From assembly GCF_947255005.1 (NCBI RefSeq), contig NZ_CAMYFI010000014.1, positions 1-50,973 of the forward strand: DNA of 50,973 bases, written 5' to 3'. The DNA comes from an uncultured Tessaracoccus sp. (lineage in GTDB: Bacteria; Actinomycetota; Actinomycetes; Propionibacteriales; Propionibacteriaceae). A program made the position numbers and the translations under genes. Shown piece by piece: positions 22,988 through 30,928 of this stretch; position 1 is the first letter of the stretch; each line of letters starts with the position of its first letter. The notes beneath the pieces were generated by a model. It was not told the DNA's origin. It made no database searches and worked only from the letters and a program-made list of their open reading frames with translations.

Positions 22988-23725
22988 TCAGACTTTGATC
23001 TCCAGTCCGTCGTCGGGAATGCGAACGGGGTTGGTGAGCTCGGTGTGATCTACCCAAGCCCGCCAGCACAGGAGTTGGAAGGGAAGCTTCAAGTTTTCGC
23101 CGGGACGCGCTGCCGAGTCGTAGAGCTCCATCACTTGCTCGATGAGGTGGTTGAGCTGCCGTTCTCCGAGCGAGCGGGTCAGAGGCTGACGGCGGATCAT
23201 CGTCTGCATCGCATCCCTGGACAGTTGCTCCCAGATGCGAAAGGCACGTGTTTCAATCTCGGGGAAGTAGGGCGACTCGCGCAGCTGTTCGAGAGACTGA
23301 TGGCCGTAGTCACCGCGCATCGCCATCGGATCGTAACGACGAAGCAGGGCCGCCAAACGACGCACCCACGGCACGGAATCGTCGCGGATGAGGTACGACG
23401 CGGAGAAGCACCCGCCTTCACGCAGCACGCCGGCGATCTGCGGCAGCGCCTGTTCGGCGTTGAGGGTGTGGAAACTTTGGTGGCTTAGCACCACCTCAAA
23501 CTGGAAGGGATCGGTGGGGATCGCCTCAGCGCGCCCTCTCAACGCGACGACGCCGGGAGCGCGTCGGTGGTGCTCCACCACCTTCTTCGACGGCGAGAGT
23601 GCGAGGACGTGGTGGCCGCGGTTGCTCAGGCGGCCGGGCAGTGCGAGATCGTCACCGACGACGAGCCCGCGCACGCCGCTCCAGACGGCGAGCCAATCGA
23701 GTGCTTCGGGGGGAAACGTGCTCAC
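22988..23725 (-). CDS. Class I SAM-dependent methyltransferase-like protein
   Basis: About 245 residues. GVRGLVVGDDLALPGRLSNRG is a modified glycine loop, LALSPSKKVVEHH takes the acidic-loop position, FEVVLSHQSFHTL resembles motif IV and LPQIAGVLREGGCFSASYL is the post-I helix-strand. It looks like a UbiE/Methyltransf_11-type domain with a weak SAM loop. Substrate unknown. The GTG 23725 has AGGAGG about eight bases upstream. It is divergent from the Tad regulator gene. Confidence 0.7.
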   Translation of the reverse strand: MSTFPPEALDWLAVWSGVRGLVVGDDLALPGRLSNRGHHVLALSPSKKVVEHHRRAPGVVALRGRAEAIPTDPFQFEVVLSHQSFHTLNAEQALPQIAGVLREGGCFSASYLIRDDSVPWVRRLAALLRRYDPMAMRGDYGHQSLEQLRESPYFPEIETRAFRIWEQLSRDAMQTMIRRQPLTRSLGERQLNHLIEQVMELYDSAARPGENLKLPFQLLCWRAWVDHTELTNPVRIPDDGLEIKV

Positions 23726-23760
23726 AGGACCTCCTCAACCCCAGCCTAGCCGTGTGCGGA

Positions 23761-23820
23761 GTTATCCACAGGCTTCGTGGGCCGTGCAAGTTTCGGGCGT
23801 GTCGCTGCCATAACAATGGG
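23761..23820 (+). promoter_or_regulatory. Tad promoter copy 1: DnaA-box sequence plus conserved 30-base core
   Basis: GTTATCCACA (23761-23770) contains a perfect TTATCCACA DnaA box. Twenty bases later comes a core, 23791-23820, whose centre is CGGGCGTGTCGCTGCCATAA. The same two blocks recur at 29791-29850 at identical spacing, with 28 of 30 core bases identical. CATAAC (23809-23814) could be the -10; the ATG of ssd follows seven bases later. Confidence 0.65.
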
Positions 23821-23821
23821 T

Positions 23822-24832
23822 ATGAACGATATCGCACCCGTGTTGGTCCTTACCCGTGATGTATCGGTGTACGAAGCAGTGCAGGCATCAGCGCTCGCGC
23901 TCGACGTGCCGGTGGCTGCAGCCCACGACACCGAAGAGATGCATCAGCGGTGGCGCGCTGCGCGCCTTAGGCTAGTTGCACCCGATATGGCGGGGCGTGC
24001 CGCGTCGCTGGATACACGCACCGCAACGTACGTCGTCGGTAGAGATCCGAAGGCGCTGGTGCTCGCATCCGCCGAGCTCGGTTGCCCGGCGCTCATGCTG
24101 CCGCACGCTTCGGCGGAGCTGGCGGATCTGCTTGCGGAGGCGTCGGGCGGCCCGGTGTCTCAGGCGTGGACGATCGCGGTGACGGGCGCCGTTGGAGGCC
24201 TCGGCACTTCTACGCTCGCGGTGGGGCTGGGCCAGGAGGCCGTCCGACGAGGATCCCGCGCGGCAGTCGTCGAGTTGGTGCCCGGCGGCGGTGGGCTTGA
24301 CCTGCTGGTGGGGAAGGAAACCGACGAGGGGGTGCGGTGGTCGGAGCTCGCGCGGGCTCGCGGCGAGATCGGCGGGCTCGAGGCGCTGCTGCCGTCCGTC
24401 GACGGCCTGTTGTTGCTCGGCCTCGACCGCGGTGATCCGGCGTTCCCCGATCCGCAAGCAGCCCACGCCGTGCTCACGGCGTTGCGCCGCGAAGTTGACG
24501 TCGTGGTGGTCGATGATCGCAGCGGTTTTGACCTTCGCGCGGAGGCGCAGCTGCTCGTGGTAGGCGCAGACGTGCGCAGCGTGGCCGCTGCGCGGATGCG
24601 GGCGGCTGCGGCGGCAACCCCACCGTCGGGGCTGGTGGTGCGCTCCGGGCCTGGGCGACGGCTGGGCGCCGATGCCATCGCAAATGCGCTGGGCGTGCCG
24701 CTGGCGGGGTCACTAGCAGAGGATCGGGCACTGCCGCGCCTCGCAGAGCTGGGGGAGCCGCCCCTTCGCGGGCCTGCCAAGAAGTTCCGACGCGACGTGG
24801 CGGCCATCTGGCAGGAGGCGTTCCATGGCTGA
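23822..24832 (+). CDS. ssd: TadZ/CpaE/Ssd-like Tad localisation protein
   Basis: A 336-residue protein related to Rv3660c (Ssd) and TadZ/CpaE. The N-terminal receiver-like part is VLVLTRDVSVYEAVQASALA. A MinD/ParA-like domain starts near 117 with AVTGAVGGLGTSTLAVG, where the deviant Walker A reads GGLGTST with no lysine. VDVVVVDDRSGFDLRAEA is the Walker B region. Such proteins place the Tad machine at a cell site. ATG 23822 is chosen from the promoter layout. It overlaps tadA by eight bases. Confidence 0.85.
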   Translation: MNDIAPVLVLTRDVSVYEAVQASALALDVPVAAAHDTEEMHQRWRAARLRLVAPDMAGRAASLDTRTATYVVGRDPKALVLASAELGCPALMLPHASAELADLLAEASGGPVSQAWTIAVTGAVGGLGTSTLAVGLGQEAVRRGSRAAVVELVPGGGGLDLLVGKETDEGVRWSELARARGEIGGLEALLPSVDGLLLLGLDRGDPAFPDPQAAHAVLTALRREVDVVVVDDRSGFDLRAEAQLLVVGADVRSVAAARMRAAAAATPPSGLVVRSGPGRRLGADAIANALGVPLAGSLAEDRALPRLAELGEPPLRGPAKKFRRDVAAIWQEAFHG

Positions 24833-25955
24833 GCTTTCCAGCATTCGTGAACGCCTTGGCGCGTTGGGGCGCAGCTACGGCCCCAGCGACGTGGCGGCCG
24901 TCATGCGAAGCCTCGGCGAGGTGGTCACCGACGCCCGCGTGCTGACGGTGATGGACATGCTGCGACGCGACTCCATCGGCGCCGGCCCACTCGAGGAACT
25001 GCTCGGCAAACCGGGGGTGAGTGATGTTGTCGTCAACGGCCCCGCCGATGTGTTCTTCGACGCCGGCTCGGGGCTCGAACGCGCAGCGGTCACCTTCCTC
25101 GACGACGAGCAGGTGCGCCGCTTGGCCATTCGTCTCGCAGCGACGGCCGGCCGCAGGCTCGACGACGCGCAGCCCTTCGTCGACGGGCGGCTGCCCGACG
25201 GTACGCGCCTCCATGCTGTGCTGGCGCCCGTGGCGATGCCCGGAACATGCTTGTCACTACGCGTTCCGGCCTCCCGTTCGTTCTCATTGGAAGATCTCGT
25301 GGCCAGTGGCTCCCTATCGCAGCGCGGAGCCAGCCTGCTGCGTGCCATGGTGCAGCGGAAGTTGCCGTTCCTCGTCAGCGGCGGCACGGGCTCGGGCAAG
25401 ACGACACTGCTCGCGGCGCTGTTGGCAGAAGTACCTCACAGCGAGCGCATCGTCTTGGTGGAGGACGCCCGCGAACTCGTTCCCGATCATCCTCACTGCG
25501 TGCGCATGGAGGGCCGCCCGCCCAACGCGGAGGGCGCGGGGGCCATCAGCCTCACCGACCTCGTGCGCCAGGCCCTTCGTATGCGCCCCGACCGCGTGGT
25601 GCTGGGCGAGGTACGGGGCCGAGAGATCACCGACCTGCTTCGCGCCTTCAACACAGGGCACGAAGGCGGCTGCGCCACCATCCACGCCAACTCGGTGCGC
25701 GACGTGCCCGCGCGCCTGGAAGCACTCGCAGCGCTCGGAGGGCTCGACCGGGTGGCCTGCAGCGCCCAGGTTGCCGCAGCGCTGAAGCTAGTTGTCCACG
25801 TCCGCCGCGACGCGCAGGGGCGGCGCCGAATCGCAGAGCTCGGCGTCATCCGCCGCGACGGCGACGGCGTCGTCGTGCAACCAGGTCTCACATTCACCGC
25901 CGACGGCTGGGAACGCGGAGAAGCGGCGAGCATCGTCGAGGAGTGGCTATGTTGA
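24825..25955 (+). CDS. tadA: Tad secretion ATPase TadA/CpaF
   Basis: A 376-residue type II/IV secretion ATPase. The N-terminal domain is followed by GVSDVVVNGPADVFFD, Walker A GGTGSGKTT (186-194), the Asp box LVEDARELVPDHPHCVRMEG, Walker B-like RPDRVVLGEVRG, and the His box GHEGGCATIHAN. It powers assembly or retraction of Flp-type pili. It overlaps ssd by eight bases and tadB by seven, so all four genes form one operon. Confidence 0.95.
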   Translation: MAELSSIRERLGALGRSYGPSDVAAVMRSLGEVVTDARVLTVMDMLRRDSIGAGPLEELLGKPGVSDVVVNGPADVFFDAGSGLERAAVTFLDDEQVRRLAIRLAATAGRRLDDAQPFVDGRLPDGTRLHAVLAPVAMPGTCLSLRVPASRSFSLEDLVASGSLSQRGASLLRAMVQRKLPFLVSGGTGSGKTTLLAALLAEVPHSERIVLVEDARELVPDHPHCVRMEGRPPNAEGAGAISLTDLVRQALRMRPDRVVLGEVRGREITDLLRAFNTGHEGGCATIHANSVRDVPARLEALAALGGLDRVACSAQVAAALKLVVHVRRDAQGRRRIAELGVIRRDGDGVVVQPGLTFTADGWERGEAASIVEEWLC

Positions 25956-26725
25956 CGGCAGCACTCGCAGGCATCACGGGTTGGCTGGCCGTCGGCGCGC
26001 ACCCGAGCTCGGCCCTTCGACGACTCTCGCCCGCCCGCTCCCGTCGACGTCGTCGCTGGCGGGCGACACCGGTGATGACAGCCGCGCTCGTGGCCTTCGG
26101 AGCTGTGACGCTCTTGCTTGGCCTCGGCGGCTTAGGCTGGGCGGTGGCGGCCGCCGTCGCCGCGGGAACCGCCTGCTGGCTGGTGCTCGAGCGTCGTCGG
26201 GCCAAGGTAGCTGGCAAGCGTTCGCAGGAAGTGGCAGACGCGGCGCGACTGTTGGCGTCGCTGCTGCGCTCCGGGCAGATTCCGACGGTGGCCTTGCGGG
26301 AAGCTGCTGAGGACCATCCGCTGCTCACGGAGGCGGCGTACGCGTCGGCGCTGGGGGCGGATGTGCCCGAAACGCTGCGCCGCACCGCTCAACTGCCGGG
26401 TGCGGAAGGGCTCGAATCCGTCGCGGCGGCTTGGCAGGTGAGCGAGCGCAGCGGTGCTCCGGTGGCTGGTGTACTGGAGCAGGTTGCCGATACGCTGCGG
26501 CAGGCGCGTCAGCTCGCTGAGGTTGTCGAGACGGAGCTGTCGTCGGCTCGAGCCTCGGGGCACATTATGGCCGTACTCCCCTTCGGTGCACTCGGGTTGG
26601 GTTTTTTCGCTGGGGGCAATCCGCTGGAGTTCATCTTCGGCGCTGCACTCGGGCAATGGCTCGCTGCGACGGCCGTCGGGCTGACGGCGCTCGGAGTGAT
26701 CTGGACGGAAAGGCTTGCACGATGA
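25949..26725 (+). CDS. tadB: Tad inner-membrane platform protein TadB
   Basis: A 258-residue protein with N-terminal hydrophobic segments (MTAALVAFGAVTLLLG, WAVAAAVAAGTACWLVL), a type II secretion F-domain (EVADAARLLASLLRSGQ... VAAAWQVSERSGAPVAGVLEQ) and C-terminal membrane helices (GHIMAVLPFGALGLGFF onward). It forms the TadB/TadC platform. The seven-base overlap with tadA fixes ATG 25949. Confidence 0.88.
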   Translation: MLTAALAGITGWLAVGAHPSSALRRLSPARSRRRRRWRATPVMTAALVAFGAVTLLLGLGGLGWAVAAAVAAGTACWLVLERRRAKVAGKRSQEVADAARLLASLLRSGQIPTVALREAAEDHPLLTEAAYASALGADVPETLRRTAQLPGAEGLESVAAAWQVSERSGAPVAGVLEQVADTLRQARQLAEVVETELSSARASGHIMAVLPFGALGLGFFAGGNPLEFIFGAALGQWLAATAVGLTALGVIWTERLAR

Positions 26726-27438
26726 TGTCTGCGCTGTTGATCGCGCTCGCGGCGGCGTGCGCCTGGCTCCTCACCCCTGACAGGGCGCTGCACCGCTTGG
26801 AGGCAGGGCCAACGCGCCGGGCCGCAGAACACCGTCGCGGAGAGCAATATCCGACGTCGTGGCGCGCCGTGGCTGCCCTGGGTGCTGCGGGAATCTGCGC
26901 GGTGGGCCTTCCTGAAGTGCCGGCGCTGGCGCTCATGCTGGGTGCCGTCACCTTCCTCGCGACGGGACTTCTGCGCAGGCGCGTCTCGCACCGTCGAGAA
27001 CAAGAAGAGATGCCCGACACCTTGGACTACCTAGCCGTCTGTCTCGAATCCGGGGCGCCTATTTCGGGTGCGCTCGCCACCGTCGCCGACGTGTCTCCCT
27101 CCCGCACGCAGGCACTCCTGCGGCGCGTGCTCGCTCATCTCAACGTCGGACGATCCGTCGAGGAAGCGTGGGAGGAGCTTGGGCAGCACCCCGTCTGGGG
27201 CACCGTGGCGAAAGACATGGTGCGTGCGAGCCGGTCGGGCACTAGTTTGTCGGGATCGCTGCGTCTGCATGCCGACGATGTGCGCGTACAGGTGCGCGAT
27301 GCCGCCATGAAGCGGGCGCGCAAGGTGGGGGTGAAGTCGGTGATTCCGCTCATGGCCTGTTTCCTGCCTGCCTTTGTGCTCATCGGCGTGGTGCCCATCA
27401 TCGCCGGCCTGCTGAAGAACTTCCTCTCGGGCGGATAA
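26722..27438 (+). CDS. tadC: Tad inner-membrane platform protein TadC
   Basis: A 238-residue protein with the F-domain core DTLDYLAVCLESGAPISGAL... AWEELGQHPVWGTVAKDMVRASRSG and a C-terminal membrane segment SVIPLMACFLPAFVLIGVVP. Partner of TadB. ATG 26722 overlaps the tadB stop by four bases (ATGA); an ATG one codon later is possible. Last gene of the first tad unit; the helicase follows after 67 bases. Confidence 0.88.
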   Translation: MMSALLIALAAACAWLLTPDRALHRLEAGPTRRAAEHRRGEQYPTSWRAVAALGAAGICAVGLPEVPALALMLGAVTFLATGLLRRRVSHRREQEEMPDTLDYLAVCLESGAPISGALATVADVSPSRTQALLRRVLAHLNVGRSVEEAWEELGQHPVWGTVAKDMVRASRSGTSLSGSLRLHADDVRVQVRDAAMKRARKVGVKSVIPLMACFLPAFVLIGVVPIIAGLLKNFLSGG

Positions 27439-27505
27439 GCATCGTGCCTGTAGCGCGCTCCAGGCGCAGCAGGGCCAGTGCAGGATGCCGCTGTAGAGTG
27501 CGCCC

Positions 27506-29749
27506 ATGCACAGCTGGTCGTGGGTGCTGGAGGCGCCCGAGGTCTCCACCGTCGACGTGCGCCCCGCGAGCGAGGGGGAGTACGGCGATTGGCCGGCGTG
27601 GGTGTCGTCTCAGGTGCAGCAACGTTGCGCCAGCCAGGGCATCACACGTCTGTGGACACATCAGCAGGAGTTCGCGGAGCTCGCCTATCGTGGGCAGCAC
27701 GTTGCGCTCACCACGTCAACGGGTTCTGGTAAATCGCTGGCCTATCTGCTGCCAGTGATCGCCGCGACGGCCGAGGGTAACGTGGGCGTGGAGGTGCCCA
27801 TCTCGCGTATCCGGCGCACCGAACACACCGCGCTGTACCTCGCACCGACGAAGGCGCTCGCGCACGATCAGGTGCGCGCCGCAACCACCTTTGGGCCAGC
27901 CGATTGGCGCATCACGGCCGTCGACGGCGACTCGGATGAAGCCGAGCGACGATTCGCCCGCGAGCACGCCAGTTTTGTGTTCACCAATCCGGACATGCTG
28001 CACTACTCCGTGCTGCCCAATCACCGGCGGTGGTCCAGGCTGCTCTCGGGATTGCGCTACGTCGTCGTCGATGAAGCCCACCGCTATCAGGGGGTGTTCG
28101 GCGCACACATCGCGCACGTGCTGAGACGCCTGCGTCGACTCGCCACCCACTACGGCGCCAACCCAACCTTCTTGCTGGCTTCGGGAACCGCCACGGGCAT
28201 GGCGGAGTTCGGGGGCAAGTTGATCGGGGAATCATCGGTTGCAGCGGTGACGCGTGACGGGGCACCGAAACCGAAGCGTGTCGTGGCGCTGTGGAAGCCA
28301 TCCATCTCGCTCAACCAAGACACGGGCAACCTCCTCGGACGCCTGGCGGTATCCGGGGCGCAGACCATCGCCTTCGTGGCGAGCAGAACGGGCGCGGAAC
28401 TCGTCGCGCTCGAAGCCCAGGAGATCGCAGGCCCGGCCATCGCGAGCTATCGGGCGGGCTTTCTGCCCAGCGAGCGGCGCGGTTTGGAACAGGCGCTACA
28501 AACCGGCGAGCTGCGCGGGGTTGCGACGACGAACGCGCTCGAGCTCGGCATTGATGTGGCGGGCATGGACGCTGTGCTCATCGCAGGCTACCCAGGGAAA
28601 CTGAGCACGCTGTGGCAACAGGCTGGGCGGGCGGGTCGACGGGGATCCGACGCGCTGGTTGTGGTGCTGGCCAGGGAGAACCCTCTGGACGGATTCCTCT
28701 TCGACCACCCGGACGCGCTGCTGCGCGCTCCCGTAGAGCAGGCCGTGCTGCACCCCGACAATCCGCGGATACTCGGGCCGCACCTTGCCGCTGCGGCTCA
28801 AGAGCTCCCGTTGACGCGTGAGGATGCCCGGTGGTTTGGCGGTTCCTACGGCGACGTCGTCCATCAGCTGGTGGAACAAAAAGTGTTGCGTGATCGGGGC
28901 GGGAAGTACTACTGGACCAGGGCAGATCGTGCCGTCGACTTCATCTCGCTGCGGTCGGCTGGAACGAAGCCCTACGACCTCGTGGAACGGGATACGGGAA
29001 GGATCGTCGGCACCGTCGATGAAGTGCGCGTCGACGCCGTCGCCCATCCTGGGGCGGTGTACCTGCACCAAGGGGAGAGCTTCCTCGTCGATGAGATCGA
29101 CCGAGCCGATAGACAGGCCTTCGTGGTGCAGGCGCGGCCGAAGTACTACACCCAACCGCAGGTCAGTTCGGATATCGAGGTGCTCTCCGAACTGGATTCG
29201 CGTGCCTTCGGCGCCGCGACGGTCCACCGCGGCGACGTGCGGCTCACCTCGCAGGTGCTGGCGTTCCTTCGCCGCGACGAGCTCACGCACGAAGTCTGGG
29301 ACCAGCACCCCTTAGAGATGCCGCGCAGGCAGCTCATCACGCAGGCGGTGTGGCTCACCATCCCTGACGCGCTCACCGCAGCCCTTGACTGGGGATCGCT
29401 GCAGTTGGGCGCTGCGGCGCACGCCATCGAACACACCGCCATCGGTCTGCTTCCGGCCTTTGCTGCCTGCGATCGCTGGGACATCGGCGGTGTCTCCACA
29501 CCGCTGCACCCGGATACCGGAATGCCCACCATCTTCGTCCACGACGGTCTTGCAGGCGGCGCCGGATTCGCCTTCCGCGCTTACGACATCGTCGAGGCGT
29601 GGCTGACCGCCACACTGGGACGCCTTCGCCGTTGCCCCTGCGACGACGGCTGTCCCGCGTGCATCGTCTCTCCGAAGTGCGGCAACGCCAACCAGGTGCT
29701 CGACAAAGAAAAAGCCACCGTGCTGATGAGCCGTGTGCTCGAGGTGTGA
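27506..29749 (+). CDS. DEAH-box superfamily 2 helicase of the MrfA/YprA type
   Basis: A 747-residue helicase. Walker A is STGSGKS (71-77); DEAH at 189-192; motif III SGTATG; the second RecA domain has ATTNALELGIDV and motif VI QQAGRAGRRG. The C-terminal DUF1998-like region ends with a cysteine cluster (710, 712, 716, 719, 725; CPCDDGCPAC and PKCGNAN) as in MrfA-type helicases that act in LexA-independent repair. Rv3649 is the mycobacterial relative. ATG 27506 lies six bases after TAGAGT (27494-27499), predicted leaderless. The gene interrupts the Tad cluster between tadC and flp. Confidence 0.92.
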   Translation: MHSWSWVLEAPEVSTVDVRPASEGEYGDWPAWVSSQVQQRCASQGITRLWTHQQEFAELAYRGQHVALTTSTGSGKSLAYLLPVIAATAEGNVGVEVPISRIRRTEHTALYLAPTKALAHDQVRAATTFGPADWRITAVDGDSDEAERRFAREHASFVFTNPDMLHYSVLPNHRRWSRLLSGLRYVVVDEAHRYQGVFGAHIAHVLRRLRRLATHYGANPTFLLASGTATGMAEFGGKLIGESSVAAVTRDGAPKPKRVVALWKPSISLNQDTGNLLGRLAVSGAQTIAFVASRTGAELVALEAQEIAGPAIASYRAGFLPSERRGLEQALQTGELRGVATTNALELGIDVAGMDAVLIAGYPGKLSTLWQQAGRAGRRGSDALVVVLARENPLDGFLFDHPDALLRAPVEQAVLHPDNPRILGPHLAAAAQELPLTREDARWFGGSYGDVVHQLVEQKVLRDRGGKYYWTRADRAVDFISLRSAGTKPYDLVERDTGRIVGTVDEVRVDAVAHPGAVYLHQGESFLVDEIDRADRQAFVVQARPKYYTQPQVSSDIEVLSELDSRAFGAATVHRGDVRLTSQVLAFLRRDELTHEVWDQHPLEMPRRQLITQAVWLTIPDALTAALDWGSLQLGAAAHAIEHTAIGLLPAFAACDRWDIGGVSTPLHPDTGMPTIFVHDGLAGGAGFAFRAYDIVEAWLTATLGRLRRCPCDDGCPACIVSPKCGNANQVLDKEKATVLMSRVLEV

Positions 29750-29790
29750 ACTGCGCCCACCCTCCACAGTTCCAATTTCGAGGCGACGAA

Positions 29791-29850
29791 GTTATCCACA
29801 ACATTCCTTCCAGACGGGAATCTCGGGCGTGTCGCTGCCATAACGATGGG
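29791..29850 (+). promoter_or_regulatory. Tad promoter copy 2: DnaA-box sequence plus conserved core
   Basis: GTTATCCACA at 29791-29800, a 20-base spacer and the core at 29821-29850 repeat the layout upstream of ssd base for base in spacing; only two of the 30 core bases differ. If CATAAC (29839-29844) is the -10, transcription starts near 29852 and leaves a leader of about 40 bases before flp. Confidence 0.65.
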
Positions 29851-29851
29851 T

Positions 29852-29870
29852 GTCCGGGACATTCCCGGAC
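29852..29870 (+). promoter_or_regulatory. Perfect palindrome in the flp leader
   Basis: GTCCGGGA-CAT-TCCCGGAC forms an 8-3-8 perfect inverted repeat at the predicted 5' end of the flp mRNA. It could be a stabilising stem-loop for a highly expressed pilin message or a regulator site. It is absent from the ssd promoter copy. Confidence 0.5.
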
Positions 29871-29892
29871 GGCTTCGAGGGAAGGAACCCCA

Positions 29893-30135
29893 ATGGACAT
29901 CGTCAAGACCACCACTACCGTCAAGCGTCTGGCCGAACGCGGCCTGACCACCGTTGAGTACGCCATTGGCTTGCTCGCGGCCGCCGCAGCAGCACTGGTG
30001 CTGCTGCGCATCTTCAACGACAACCAGTTCTTCAAAATGCTCTTCGACTGGGTGGTGAACATCTTCAACAACATCAGTACCGGCAGCGGAGGCGGCAGCA
30101 TCTTCGATATCTTCGGAAAGATGTTCGGTTTCTAA
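29893..30135 (+). CDS. flp: Flp-type pilin (DUF4244 family)
   Basis: An 80-residue prepilin. The leader MDIVKTTTTVKRLAERG is followed by LTTVEYAIGLLAAAAAALVL; processing would fall after Gly17, leaving Glu22-Tyr23 as the Flp Glu-Tyr pair. A short C-terminal tail is Phe- and Gly-rich (FFKMLFDWVVNIFNNIS, SGSGGGS). It is the major pilin of the Tad system. The ATG has GAAGGAA about 5-11 bases upstream. The stop overlaps tadE (TAATG). No prepilin peptidase lies in the window. Confidence 0.9.
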   Translation: MDIVKTTTTVKRLAERGLTTVEYAIGLLAAAAAALVLLRIFNDNQFFKMLFDWVVNIFNNISTGSGGGSIFDIFGKMFGF

Positions 30136-30503
30136 TGCTCGCAGGGCTGGCGGGCGGCGGCATCGGCCGTCGCCCCTCACCCCGCGGCATGGTCAGCGTC
30201 GAACTCGCCATCGGCTTCGTCACTGCGACGATGCTGGCGGCGGTATTGGTAACGCTCACCATGCTCGGGGTGTCGCAAGCAGCGGTGGCGGAATCTTCCG
30301 CGCAGATCGCCAGGCAGCTCGCCCGGGGTGACGCCGACGCGGCCAGCAAGGCCAAGCAGCGGGCGCCGGGCACGGTGAACGTGGAACGCGACGACGCCGG
30401 TGTCACCGTCACCGTGTCTACGACCAGCTTGGTGATTGGCTTGGGCGATATTCCGGTGCGTGCCAGCACTTGGATGGCCTACGAGCCAGGCGCGCGATCA
30501 TGA
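30135..30503 (+). CDS. tadE: TadE-like pseudopilin
   Basis: A 122-residue protein. A basic leader ending PRGMVSVELAIGFVTATMLA gives a prepilin-like cleavage region with a Glu five residues into the helix, then one long hydrophobic helix and a periplasmic-side domain (SSAQIARQLARGD, VNVERDDAGVTVTVST). It follows flp by stop/start overlap and overlaps the next gene by four bases. Corresponds to the TadE-like minor pilin position of Rv3655c. Confidence 0.85.
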   Translation: MLAGLAGGGIGRRPSPRGMVSVELAIGFVTATMLAAVLVTLTMLGVSQAAVAESSAQIARQLARGDADAASKAKQRAPGTVNVERDDAGVTVTVSTTSLVIGLGDIPVRASTWMAYEPGARS

Positions 30504-30856
30504 GCCGGGCAGAACGTGGCGTCGGTACCGTGCTCACTGCGGGCATCGCAGCTGTGACTGCCATCGTGGCCGGGGCATCGTGCATGTGCATCACCTGGTT
30601 CAGCACCATTCGACAGGCTGAGCGCGTCGCAGAGGTTGCGGCATTGGCGGGTGCGTCGGCGGCCGTGAGGGGTGACGACCCGTGCGCCGCGTCACAACAA
30701 GCGGCCCGGCGCAACGGAGGGTCCCTCTCTCGCTGCATCGTGCGTGGCGAGGGCCCGAACGTCGTCGTAGAGACCGGGGTGGTGGCGCACATCCAGCCGC
30801 ACCTGGGACTCGTGCCCGAGCACATCGAACGGTTGGCCACCGCGGCCACCGTGTGA
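30500..30856 (+). CDS. Rv3654c-like minor pilin/TadE-family protein
   Basis: A 118-residue protein beginning MSRAERGVGTVLTAGIAAVT: a short basic leader, a G-V-G-T-V pseudopilin-like junction and a single helix, then AERVAEVAALAGASAAVRGDDPCAASQQAARRNGGSLSRC with two cysteines likely to pair outside the cell. Same position and layout as Rv3654c, the helicase/secretion-neighbour family protein of Tad clusters. It ends the flp-tadE unit; ATG overlaps the tadE stop (ATGA). Confidence 0.82.
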   Translation: MSRAERGVGTVLTAGIAAVTAIVAGASCMCITWFSTIRQAERVAEVAALAGASAAVRGDDPCAASQQAARRNGGSLSRCIVRGEGPNVVVETGVVAHIQPHLGLVPEHIERLATAATV

Positions 30857-30928
30857 TGGCGTAGTCCAAGAGCAGTTGTGCAGTAGAAATAGTGAAGAGC
30901 AACTACCGCCAACGAGGAAAGGGAATCT

